From Lotus japonicus (lineage: Eukaryota; Streptophyta; Magnoliopsida; Fabales; Fabaceae), in contig NC_080042.1 of the NCBI RefSeq assembly GCF_012489685.1, positions 23,760,150-23,824,149 of the forward strand: a stretch of 64,000 bases of DNA, in the 5' to 3' direction. The notes under the pieces are model-generated. The model was given only the letters and a program-made list of their open reading frames with translations, did not search any database and had not been told where the DNA came from. A program made the translations under genes and the position numbers. Below, one piece after another: positions 22,067 to 32,005 of the stretch; the first letter of the stretch is position 1; each line of letters starts with the position of its first letter.

Positions 22067-22942
22067 TGTAATTCAGGTTCCTTGTAGTACGAATGTCCTG
22101 CACGATGCTGGGACAATGGGTTCGACAATCGCTTAACAGTAAAACAGTAAGTTAAAACAGAAACAACAAAACACAGGAATTGTTAACCTAGTTCAGTGAA
22201 AAACTTTCACCTACGTCTGGAGGGTTTGCACCCAAAGAAAGGAAATCCACTATCTCAAGATTCAGGAATTACAGACACTCATGAACACCACAGTTCATAG
22301 TTCACTTCCTAATCTACCCAGTGTATTTCTACTTAGAATCTCAACCTAAGTATGAGAGCCCCTCTCACTTTCTCTCAATCACTGCCACAGTGATTGGTGA
22401 ACACAATCAACAATCAGAGTTTGAAAGTAATCAAACACACAAAACCCTTCTTTGCTTTATAGAATCAGTGAGCAAAGAGGATTCACAACTAACAAAGGAC
22501 AAAGCACAATCACAAATCCTAAAACACTTGATCTCTCTCTATAGCTTCGATAGTCTTCAAGTTTTATGCCTTCATCCTTTTATAAACTTCAGCAGCGGCA
22601 ACATGGGCTCTAGGGTTAGCATGGGCTGAAGTAACAGATTGCAGCAACAACAATTCAAAACGCAATCTTGATAGATCTTCTTACTTATTGCACAAGAAAA
22701 GATATAAACCAATCTTTTAACAAAGATTGTTTCAACAAATAACAACCCATAAATAAAACCCTTCAGGAATAACTACTTGACCCTCAAGTAACACGGAAAA
22801 CATATCCTCAAATAATCTTCAAAGGGCCCACAACAGAAACTCAAGCTGAGGACTGATGCCCTAGCTTCACAAAATCAGATGCCACGACATTTGCTTCGAC
22901 AATTGGTTGTTTTGACAAAATGCTGGACAACATGTACCAACA
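22067..22942 (-). repeat. 5' LTR of the minus-strand copia
   Basis: 876 bases, nearly identical to 17584-18458. The minus-strand gag starts about 50 bases beyond its left end. Confidence 0.9.
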
Positions 22943-22947
22943 GAAAG

Positions 22948-23671
22948 GGTTAGTGGCAAGAGAGCTCCCGTGAATGTTCCCCCTATTCCTTTGGATAATG
23001 TGTCATTCCATCCTGAAGCAAGTGTTCAGAAGTGGAAATATGTTTGTCAGTAAAAGATTGCCTGCGAGAAAGAGTGTAGTCAAGAAGCTCAGGACTGCAA
23101 GGAGATCATGGATTTTTTTGCTGATGTTGGGTTGTAATATCTCTATGACCATCTCCTATGTGTACTGTTATAAGTACTTATTTTGGCTATTGTGGTCAGC
23201 ACTAATGGGTTTGGTTTTTGACTCGTTCCAGTGTTCTTGCCTAAAGCACCTTTGTCAAATTGTGCTAATAAGGGGGAGTAATAGTATGTGTAGTTTCTGC
23301 TGCTGTGTTTGTGTCTGTGGTAGCATCTTGCTACTGTGACGAGGTTAGTCGGTTAGCTGCTACTGCAAAGAGGTTAGTCGGTTAGCTGTGGTTGTTTTCT
23401 AGCATCATCTTGCTGCTTATGATGTGCAAAGTGTGTGATCTGTTGTGCTGAACTCTGATCTGGTTGTTACTGCATTTGGATGGGTATCTGCAGTATGGTT
23501 AAGAGATTGGTTTTGTGCATAGCAGCTGCAAATAGCTACGTTGGTGGAAGGTTCCAACTGTGCTACCTTGATATCTTCTACTTACTCTGATATGTTGATC
23601 CAAGCTTCTCAAATCTGAGGATCATATGTGGTGGTATGTTGTATTAGCTAAAATTTGACAAAGGGGGAGAA
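22948..23671 (+). repeat. Copia 3' internal region, copy 2 of the duplication, with polypurine tract
   Basis: The first 600 bases repeat 18464-19053. The last part is unique and ends with ACAAAGGGGGAGAA (about 23658-23671), the polypurine tract directly before the 3' LTR. Confidence 0.85.
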
Positions 23672-24600
23672 TGTTGTTCCTTTGTTCATGATTGTCTGCA
23701 TTTTAGCTAAGTGTGTTTTTGCCAACTTGTCGGACACGATGTTGTATCATCTTGACTATGACATGTGTCCCTGCGGATCTGATATGAGTTGGCTAAGTTA
23801 TCTGTGAAGCTATGGATTAATTACGTGGTATTCAAGTTAGGGTTTTGTTGGAAGCTTCTGTGTGTCGTTCAAGAAATATATCAAGTGTAATCAAATCGGT
23901 TTCAAGGGATTTGATTTGAGATATATGGGGAAGTTTTTATCTGCAACTGAAACGCATCTTTTGAAGATTTTCTGCAGATTTGTTTCATTAACAGCTTCCT
24001 GTTTTATGTGAACTCTTTGCTCGCCCAAGCCCATCGAAGACAAGGCCTGTACGACTTCTACTTAAGAAGACCTAGACCTAGTTGCTAGGGTGTGGCTTCG
24101 TGTTGAGTGAATTAGGGTTTACTCTTGTTAGTTCACACTTGTATTGTTCTCTCAGCAGCCTTATGCCCTTATGTCATTGTTCCAAGCTGAGAGTTGTTTT
24201 GTAAGTTGTTTGATCTTGAGATCGTCTTTATTCTTGTTGTAAGAGATTAATCACTGTGGCAGTGATTGTGTGTGAGAAAGTGAGAGAGGCTCTCATAATT
24301 AGAGGGAGGACTAAGTAATAAGCCATGAGTAGAGATAGGTAGAAAAGGTAGTTGAACTGGAGCAGTTCTTGTGAGACCTTTTGTGTACTATTTCTCTATA
24401 ATAGTGGATTATCTTTCTCGGGTGAAAACCCTCCAGGCGTAGGTGAAATTGCACCGAACTGGGTTAACAATTCTCTGTGTTCTTCCTTAATATTTTACTG
24501 CTTAATACTGTATTGAACTTGTGATTTATCTGCTGTACGTTGTGCAAGATGTCTTAGACATTTGGTACGACATCTGTCCTGTGCATGAACCAAAATTTCA
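23672..24600 (+). repeat. 3' LTR of the copia element
   Basis: 929 bases, TGTTGTTCC to AAATTTCA, followed by the TATAT target duplication. Confidence 0.93.
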
Positions 24601-25306
24601 TATATGATGAGTAGAGTCTCTTCTTGAACATGTTTAGGGTCAAAGCTTCTGTTTTTACCTTCTCCAAAATTGTGATGCCATGATCTATAAAAATTTCATA
24701 TCTGATCAAACTTGATGTATATGCTTGGATCTATGTTGGTAGTCAATAACATGTGTTAGAATGAGGTGTGTGATGATGAACATGAATGAAAAGCTTGCTG
24801 GATTTTTCATGAGTTGTATGATTAAGCATGATAACAAGTTTTGGTAAACCCTATACCTAGTGTGGGTACGGCCGAACCCTAATTTGTTAGGGTTAGGCGT
24901 CTTTTTTTATCTTCTTGCCTAATTGTTTTTAAGTTGTTGTAAGTTACTGATTTTACTACTTGATATGTGAAGAAGCATGATTATTTGATGTATTAGAGAT
25001 GCTTGGCTGAAACCCTAATGCTCTCTAGGGTTAGGCGTTTGATTTTGTTTCCATGATGAGAGTTTGCTTGATAAGTTTCTACTTTTGTGAGGAATGGGAC
25101 AAAACCCTAAACCTCTTGTTGTTTATACTATGCATGACGACTTATTAATTTACCTCTAGGTTATGATATAAGTACCTAACCTAAAGATGAGAACTTCGCT
25201 TGCAAGTGGTGAATGATATGGTTATAGTACTAGGGTATAGGCTATGGACCATGAGAACGATGGTGTCGTTAGAGACAAATGGTTGCTTGCACGCGAGGGA
25301 GAATTT

Positions 25307-25444
25307 GTGGATTGACTGTGTTGGTCTCCACGTGATAATCATGATTTAGTCATGGGATAAGGATTGGCTGTGTTGGTCTCCTTGAGAACTTGTAGATTGA
25401 CTGTGTTGGTCTCCACGTGACTTGGGTTGACTGTGTTGGTCCCC
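25307..25444 (+). repeat. Hairpin repeats in the C LTR, near-constant 15-base loop
   Basis: Four copies of TTGACTGTGTTGGTC (one with GGC for GAC) are enclosed by arms that differ between copies but pair within a copy: GTGGA/TCCAC (25307-25331), AAGGA/TCCTT (25359-25383), GTAGA/TCCAC with one mismatch (25392-25416), GGG/CCC (25424-25444). Confidence 0.8.
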
Positions 25445-25671
25445 TTGTGTTGTTCATCTGCGGATGATCGAGATTGGATCCAAGGTGTTGAGGTGGTTGT
25501 GTGATGGTGAGGACGTTAGTCTAACTAAACTTTAGAATTGCTAATTGTAGATGTGAGAATATGAGACTGATATTTATCGTATGATTACCATGGGCTGTAT
25601 TTATTTGTGACATTTGCATGGGAACTGACCCTCTATTATGTGTTATATGTTTGTTAGGGGGGGGGGGGCAG

Positions 25672-26259
25672 ATGACTTTGACCAAGAGCGCGGTGCATTC
25701 TTGGGAGCTGATACTCTGTGACGAGCACTAGGACGAGGCTTGGGTGACCGACGCGCACCAGGTCCGCTTGATCTACGTCGACAATGCTACCCTTCGGTGC
25801 ACTGACAAGAATGGAGAATGGATTGAATCTCAACTGCATACTGGAAGGGTGGAACTACCATTCGCACCCTATCATTTCCAAACACCATCGGACTTGGAGT
25901 CAGAACAATCTTCCAACTTAGTATCCGAGCCGGAGTCGGATCCGTTTCAAGACACGTCAGTAGAGAAGAAGGAATCTTCAAAGGAACCCGAAAGGATGTC
26001 GGAGACCGTGCCGGAAGAAGAAGACCTTCCACCTGTGCAAGGAGAGCCTTGGAACTGGGAGGATCCATCCGATGACGAGCTGAGAGCCATAACCTTTGCC
26101 ACTGAGGCAAGACTTCAGTATCGCGCGAAAGCGGGTGGGATCTACCGAGGGCTGAGGAACCACATGTTGGAGAAGTTCACGGATGAGCCGATACCGGATG
26201 ATGACTATACTTCTGAGGAAGAGGACGAAGAAGAAGAAGAGGAAGAGAACGAAGAATAG
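25672..26259 (+). CDS. LTR-resident ORF of element C, acidic protein, one stop
   Basis: A frame starting at ATG 25672 runs 195 codons with a single TAG at 25729; the rest (25744-26259) is open for 171 codons. I recognise no domain. It starts with a hydrophobic/basic part (VRLIYVDNATLRC, GEWIESQL), has a Ser/Glu-rich middle and ends in a long Asp/Glu run. It lies just after the sequence GAACTGACCCT. That position matches GAGTTGACCCT before the LTR ORFs of B. Homology with the A and B ORFs is uncertain. It may be an LTR-coded accessory protein or chance; the TAG argues against function in this copy. Confidence 0.5.
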
Positions 26260-26601
26260 GGTTTTGGGGTGAGGGATATCTATTTTCTATTTGGGTTGAG
26301 AGTTTTCGAGTTTGGGGGTATTGAACATTTTATTTTCTTTAGTTTGAAATATTCGAAAGTTTTGATGTAATTTTCTTTAGTTCAGACGTAAGTCTCACAC
26401 TTATTTCAGATGGTTTATTTAATACAAAAGTTTTGCGATGATGTTTACTTCCGCGAGATTTGTAAAGGTTAATTTTCAAGAGTTTTAGTAATAATGAATG
26501 TTTGTCATTAATTCAAGATTAATAATTGAACCGACGAAAATTCTTTATGAAATTTATGACGTTTGGTTACTGTGTGACACTCGAGAAATCGAGGCGTTAC
26601 A

Positions 26602-26638
26602 GTTGCTGCTTCAGGGACGAACATTGTAAATCAATGAT
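26602..26638 (+). mobile_element. 5' piece of a LINE, split by a solo LTR
   Basis: Between the end of the C LTR (26601) and the B-family solo LTR (26639). It ends in the target duplication ATGAT and joins in sequence to the LINE endonuclease at 30692. It may be the LINE's 5' leader. Confidence 0.55.
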
Positions 26639-27343
26639 TGTAAGGCCCAAGTTTTTAAGCTTATGCCAAGTAAATAGAATCCTATTCACGATTAGGGTTG
26701 ATGTATCGTGAAGGGAAACCTGAACTAGAGTTTACCAAATGAAATAAATGTATGAAGGAGAAAGTTCAGGAAAAGTCTGAGGTTCGTACCGAAGTCGATA
26801 AAAGTTATAGCACGATCGTTATACGCTTAAACCTAGGTCAGAAACCCTAGTATATAGCTAGTTTACGCTTAAAGTCACGATGGAAACTAATTCCAAAAAT
26901 CTTCAGAGAAATGTTAGAACTTCTCTTATTCATTGTATGACAATCGTTTCGAGGCGAAACTCTAGAATCTACGAACGTCCGATTCCAATCATCGGAAGTT
27001 TGCCGAAACCGAAACCCTGGTATTTCAAAACCCTAGAATTACCCGACAATGAAGACTTTTTCTATTCAGAACATCAAATGAAGATTCCACATGCGTACAC
27101 CCATTTCTCTCGATGATTTCAATCTTTCTTCAGAAGGAAGTTTTCCATTCCGACATCCGATGCAGAAAGCAACTTATCGGGTAAAATAGTTTTACACCGA
27201 CTTTGCATTAGTTACCAAAAATACAAGGAAACCTCTTTTGAGTTTGGATTTATGCCGCCAAAACCTATCTTAGGATTCATGGGGAATGAAGCCAGAAAAA
27301 TCAGATTCGCGAAACTTTCATTTTACCGCGTTTTGCCAACCTC

Positions 27344-27351
27344 TATATATA
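27344..27351 (+). promoter_or_regulatory. TATA box of the B' LTR
   Basis: TATATATA inside CTCTATATATAGC, about 705 bases into the LTR. The same word is at the same place in both LTRs of element B. Confidence 0.7.
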
Positions 27352-28876
27352 GCCAAGAAATGAGAAAATATCACAAAACTTCACCATTTTCTCTCCAAAA
27401 CCCGCGAGCTCACCAAGAGGAAGAGGAAGAAGAGTTTTTGTTCATTTCTTGCTTGATCGTCGATTAATCAGTTGCTACTTCAAGGTACCGAGGTATAGTC
27501 GCTAATCCTTACCTCTGATCGTCTTTTCCATAGCTTTTCTCTATGTCTTTCTGTGCTCATAGTTTTGAGGTTTTTGCAAAACTATCCTGAATACTTCATT
27601 TTTGATTCTAAACATCTTCCCTACGTTCTCCTGAGTATGTTTAGCTAATAATACTCCGCCGATTCTCGAAAAACTACCGTCGAGTTTCAATTCTGGTGAA
27701 AATACCCATTTTGGGGCAAAGCTTCGTCCTTTGGGCTGAAAACTATCGCCTTAGCTTAGTGCTAGTAGGATTAGTTGTCATAAACGTCGTTGGTGACGTC
27801 CCCATCCAATTTGCTTTTTGGGATTTCAGTTTTGAAATTCTAAGTTAAAAATATTGACCAAAATACCCCTGCGACAGTTTTTGATCCGATAATTTTTCCG
27901 AGTTTAGAATACCCTTAGTTACGGCTAATGAAAGCATAGGAACCAAGTTTGATCGAAGAAAAATCGAACCACCTAATTACCTAAAGTGGCCGAGCACTCT
28001 AAGGGGGAGGGAGGAAAATTCCTTTTTCGAAAACTTGTCCTTTCGCGCTAGATTATCGTACCTCGGACTATGTACTACTTCGTGTAACCTTAGTGAGTAT
28101 TGATAGCTTAGTTTCCGATAGATTTTGATAGAATTCTGTGGTTTTACTTTAAAGGTTCATTTGAAGAGTTTGCCGAGGAACAAGGCTTTGCTTGTGAGGA
28201 GGAGTTAGAAGATCACCCTGGAGAATCTACAGGTGAGGGCTACTCACTGAATCTTTAGTTAATGCTTAGGGTCGATGCTTTCGACATTGATTTACTGTTT
28301 ATGCACTTGGTTGTGTTTGATTGGAAAAATGTTTTCTGAGGCTTCGGCTGACAATGTAGATGATTCATCTACTGAATGTTTTTGAGATTGACTTACATGC
28401 TATGTGCTATGTGGGTAATCTAGGATGTGTGGTGCATGCTTTATATGCTAAGTGCTACGTGTTTATGCTGAGATGTATTGATATATGACATGTTTGTTGA
28501 CTGTGATGATGTAATTATGTCTTTCAATGATATCTGTGATTCTGAGTAGTGAGGATAGCGGGCAGGTCATGCCGATTTTATTTTGAGAGTTTTGAGAAAG
28601 TTTGATAGGACGAATGAGATTCGGGCCTTGTTGTGGTTTTCATGGATCGAGACATTCTCTGGAGTCATTTTGGGGATTAGGAGATCCCGATAACTTATAA
28701 GATTTGCGATAAGACAAAAGTGGAACTATTTTGTAAGGAAAACTCATAAGACATTAAACAACCTTAAAACCTTTTAATAATGATAATAATCTCAAAGGAA
28801 GCTTAGGATGTAAATCTTAGTTTTGGAAAACGAGAAGTGTCGTCGGATCCAAGTGTTGAGGAGAATGATAAGTTTT

Positions 28877-29033
28877 GAGTATGTTGATACTCTTGTGCTC
28901 TGGGAGCAGTGTGTTGTTGGGCTATCCTGGGATAAGTCCGGGAAACAGGTAGTTTCCGAGTATGTGATACTCTTTGCTCGTTGAGCTGTTGCGACCATCG
29001 GATTGAGATGAGTCGGATGATTCGGAGATCATC
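28877..29033 (+). repeat. Chain of hairpins in the B' LTR
   Basis: Successive perfect stems: GAGTAT/ATACTC (28877-28892), TGCTC/GAGCA (28896-28908), GGAAAC/GTTTCC (28941-28957), GAGTAT/ATACTC with loop GTG (28958-28972), GCTC/GAGC (28976-28986), GATGAT/ATCATC (29016-29033). It is at the LTR position occupied by the nine-unit array in element B. Confidence 0.8.
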
Positions 29034-29716
29034 ATGAGTTATGTGTTGTTGTGAGAAGTGTCTTTTGTCGCAGAATCGACTTTACCTTAGGGTAAGCTTT
29101 TAGAGACATTAATTTAGCTAGAACACGTGGCGACGTGTCGAGTGAGGTCGGAGACGTTGTTTGGCTAATCACTGCATTGCATGCACTCATTAAGTGGTTT
29201 AAACACGGCGAGATACCGGACCACGGCGGATTCCAAAATTGGTTATAAGACCAGGATTTCCGCGTAAGAGCGCTGCTAGGTGACTCTTAGTAGCAGACCG
29301 AAATGGCAGGCCTTCGGGTTTTATGCTGATCTGACTACCGTTGTTGTTGGAGTAAGAGGCACGCGGGCCGAAATGGTCCCACCGTGGCTGGTGCTAGGGC
29401 TGATCCGTTGATGTCCATCCGTTCCGGAATGCATATTGGTTGACTGGGTTAACCTGCATTGCATTTCATGCAACATGCATACTAACTTAGTTGCTGAGTG
29501 TGATTGTTACCCGTTAATCATATTTGGAACATGTTATTTGTTATTACTGTCATTTATGCTCATTATGGAATATGCAACCCTAGGATGCTATCTCTAGTTA
29601 TAAGTCTAAGTGGCTATTCTCTTATCCGTACCTATTGGGTTTAATATCTACATAATTCTTTGGAGTTGACCCTCGCGTCTTCTGTGTGTGATTTGGCGGA
29701 CAACGCCTTTTGTCAG

Positions 29717-30196
29717 ATGTCCATTGCGGACTGGTTCACAATGGTCCACCCTTCGGGGGGGATTAGATACGAGATGATAGACCAGGATGACCCCGGTTCG
29801 TGGGTGGTTGACCTTGCTAGCCATCGAGCGACGTACTCGGGGCGGATCATGGAGGATCACGTAGATGGAGTAGGACACTTGACGGCAGGAGTGCTGCGGA
29901 GATGCACTGTCAGTTTCAACTTGCCACCGGGTGTGCATTGCGGACCAGGAGTAGGAGGACCACCACCACCACCGTTATCTTCAGATGAGGAGGACCCCTC
30001 AGAGGAGGAGCCAGTGGGCGTGACTTCTTCAGACTCCAGTTCACCCACCGTTGCGATCATTGATGATCATGGTTCGGGCCCTAAGCCCGTGGGACCAGCA
30101 CCGGAGCGCATCGCTGTTGCGAGAGGAGGACGGGTAGTGCATATAGACATAGTCGTTCTGGATTCAGATTCGGACGACGATCATGCTAGCACATAG
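29717..30196 (+). CDS. LTR-resident ORF, full-length form (B' copy)
   Basis: An open frame of 159 codons from ATG 29717; it is open upstream too, without a closer ATG. The N-terminal half has motifs shared with the LTR ORF of family A: DWFTMVHPSGGIRYE, HRATYSGRIMED, GVLRR and SFNLP. The middle is Pro/Ser/Asp/Glu-rich. The C terminus (ERIAVARGG, VVLDSDSDDDHA) is shared with the shorter ORF in the B LTRs. I do not recognise a known domain. Presence in independent LTR families suggests a real, or once real, protein made from LTR-started RNA; a fossil frame is the alternative. Confidence 0.55.
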   Translation: MSIADWFTMVHPSGGIRYEMIDQDDPGSWVVDLASHRATYSGRIMEDHVDGVGHLTAGVLRRCTVSFNLPPGVHCGPGVGGPPPPPLSSDEEDPSEEEPVGVTSSDSSSPTVAIIDDHGSGPKPVGPAPERIAVARGGRVVHIDIVVLDSDSDDDHAST

Positions 30197-30691
30197 TTTT
30201 GAGTGCTGGTGTGAGCTCCTCGAGATAGGATTAGTGTAGGAGTAGAGTCTTAGCTCTGACAGTCATTGCTTCATTTGTTTCTTTGGGGACAGGGTAGTTT
30301 CCCGCCTATAGCTTTTTGTGTGGTTTCTTTACGGGAATCACAGAGAGTTGGTTGGACTTAGGAGGTCTTCTTTCAGGCCATTGGGCCAGCTTATTCTCAG
30401 TTTTGAGGGATGGTGTTGCGGACACTTCACCTTTATATTTGGTTTGTACATATTGCCTACGGGCTCTGACACTCTTCTTATTACCCGTCACTGGAGGTTT
30501 ACTCGTGACGAGGTTGCTACGTACAGCGGGGGCTGTTATATATATTGTATATTAGTTCTGTTGTTTTTCGCATTTGGGTTTTATTTAATTCAGTCTAGTC
30601 TATATTATTATCGAAAAAAAATATTCACGTTTTTCCGCATTAAGTTTATTTTTGGTTACTAAAGTGACACCACCGAAATCGGGGTGTTACA

Positions 30692-31131
30692 ATGATGGTA
30701 ATCAGTCTTAATTTGAGGGGAATAGGTAACAGAGTAAAACGTAGATTGATCAAGATTTTAATAGTTCAGGAGAAGGCTGATATGGTGTGCTTTCAGGAAG
30801 TAAAGGTTCATAAGTTTACCTCTAGACTTTGCAAACAATTGTGGGGGGATGATAACTTCGATTGGGCTTTTTCACCTGCTATTAATAGGAGTGGTGGCCT
30901 TTTATGAATTTGGGGGGTTGAAGCTTTTAAAGTTCAAGAGAAGGTCTATAATCATCGAAACATTGGCTTAAAAGGTTTATGGGGTAGGGAGGATATTCCT
31001 TGCACCATAAAAAACATTTATGCCCCGTGTGATTTGGAGGAGAATAATCTTTTGTGGGAAGATTTACTGAATTGGAAAACCATTAGCAATTTCCTAAACT
31101 GGTGTTTGTTGGATGATTTTAATGCGGTCTA
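30692..31131 (+). pseudogene. LINE ORF2 start: endonuclease domain fragment
   Basis: Encodes the N terminus of a plant L1-type LINE ORF2, an apurinic-type endonuclease that nicks target DNA. ISLNLRGIGNRVKRR is the usual first motif, followed by MVCFQEVKVHKF. A stop at 30905 interrupts it. The frame continues with NIYAPCDLEENN, DLLNWKT and DDFNAV. It is cut at 31131 by an F-family LTR. Its start codon region is duplicated by the ATGAT target duplication of the B' solo LTR. Confidence 0.85.
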
Positions 31132-32005
31132 TGTAACACCCCATTTTCCGATTAGTAGAATATTTATTAATTTATTTTAATTATTATTAGGTTATATAGT
31201 GATTTGAATAAATAGGTGATTTTACTATATGATAAGGTGATTATGAGATTTTATTATATAATAAGGTGATTAAGTGATTTAATTAGATAATTAAGTGAGT
31301 AGTTGGGAGTGGGGCCCATTATAAGACTATTTTAGGGTTAGGAGTGAAATAGAAAGAGAGAAATCAGAATTTGAGAATTGGAGGAGTTAGCAGAGCAGAA
31401 GAAAAGAAGCGTGAAAGAGAGAATGTGAGAAAAGAGAAGAAAACCTAGAATTTGATCTTCAAGAAGTAAGGGTTTGAATTCATGTTCTCAGGATTGTTAT
31501 GATAGTGGATAATGATAGAAAGCCTGATTTAGGAACCCTAGGATGCAACTTTTTCTAAACTGAAGGTGGATAGTTGAATTTAGGGTTATGAATTGTGGGT
31601 GGAAGAGAGGGGCTAGCGCACCGCGCATGAAGGCTGCAGAAACTTACGAGCTCTTGAACCATATTTCGAGCTGTATTAATGACCGAATTTGAAGAAGTAG
31701 TCTTCATAAAAGATGTAGCCCTTTCTATTATAAAACTTTTTCCGCTGGTTTCACGTCGTTCCAACGTCTGTAGCTCGAGTTATATGTAATTTAGTGAGAA
31801 TTAGTTAAGATGTCCCGTTTCTCACGAACTGCTGTTAGTGTTAGATTTTTCCTGAATTTTGTACTTCGAATTACAACTTGATTACAGGGATTTACAAAAC
31901 GTGTATAGGGAACCATGATAAAAATATTATATTTTTCTGAGTGTATTCGAGGTATTTAAAAATTTGCCTAGGTTGTTGTAAAGTTTATAACCGTTTTGAA
32001 TAAAA
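31132..32005 (+). mobile_element. Family F LTR, copy b (5' part only)
   Basis: Starts TGTAACACCCC inside the LINE. It matches the minus strand of 11383-13491 (for example GTGGGGCCCATT, then the ACTTACGAGCTC region and the AACCATGATAAAAATATT stretch). It is cut at 32005 by the G LTR, and the remainder is not in the window. A putative target duplication, GTCTA before the start, cannot be tested. Confidence 0.85.

Larger units (their letters stand above)
19054..22942 (-). mobile_element. Truncated minus-strand copia (5' LTR, gag, partial pol)
   Basis: Reading the minus strand: 5' LTR 22942-22067, a primer-site-like GGCATCAGAGCA, gag, then protease and integrase, cut off at about 19054 before reverse transcriptase. 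The LTR is the same family as the solo LTR at 17584. The base block after its LTR, GAAAG (22943-22947), differs by one base from the solo LTR's GAAAA duplication. The right flank is the same host site as that of the solo LTR. Confidence 0.85.
14549..24600 (+). mobile_element. Ty1/copia element, complete ends, no pol, internally rearranged
   Basis: Two 929-base LTRs (14549-15477 and 23672-24600) and perfect target duplications TATAT (14544-14548 and 24601-24605) define the element inside the C 3' LTR. The internal region has a degenerate primer site, a broken gag, a gag-linked tail and a polypurine tract. It has no plus-strand protease, integrase, reverse transcriptase or RNase H. It also contains a solo LTR (17584-18458), a minus-strand truncated copia (about 19053-22942) and a 1.47-kb direct duplication. 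The two LTRs look a few percent different by eye. Confidence 0.93.
8403..26601 (+). mobile_element. Ty3/gypsy element C, 5'-truncated, pol-deleted, with nested insertions
   Basis: The element starts with the last 83 bases of an LTR and a primer site. It then has a damaged gag, a 1.2-kb non-coding hairpin-rich spacer where pol should be, a polypurine tract and a 3' LTR (11123-26601). The 83-base LTR scrap matches the last bases of the 3' LTR (ending at 26601) almost exactly, including GAACCGACGAAAATTC and the GCGTTACA end. The 3' LTR is interrupted by a solo LTR (11383-13491) and a copia element (14549-24600). Removing both with their target duplications leaves an LTR of about 3.3 kb. No target duplication can be tested because the 5' LTR is truncated. 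Confidence 0.85.
11123..26601 (+). repeat. 3' LTR of element C (about 3.3 kb, split by two insertions)
   Basis: Begins TGTAAGACCC and ends GCGTTACA. LTR segments are 11123-11382, 13497-14548 and 24606-26601. Segment two contains a CTATAGAGAG TATA-like site near 14168. Segment three contains the hairpin array at 25307-25444 and an acidic ORF at 25672-26259. Apart from that ORF I see no coding sequence. Confidence 0.85.
26639..30691 (+). mobile_element. Solo LTR of family B (copy B'), 4,053 bp
   Basis: Ends TGTAAGGCCC and GGGGTGTTACA; target duplications ATGAT at 26634-26638 and 30692-30696. It matches the LTRs of intact element B from end to end but is clearly more diverged from them than they are from each other. 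It keeps a longer version of the LTR-resident ORF and has a different hairpin chain where B has its CGTGAGA array. No primer site or internal region follows. Confidence 0.94.
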
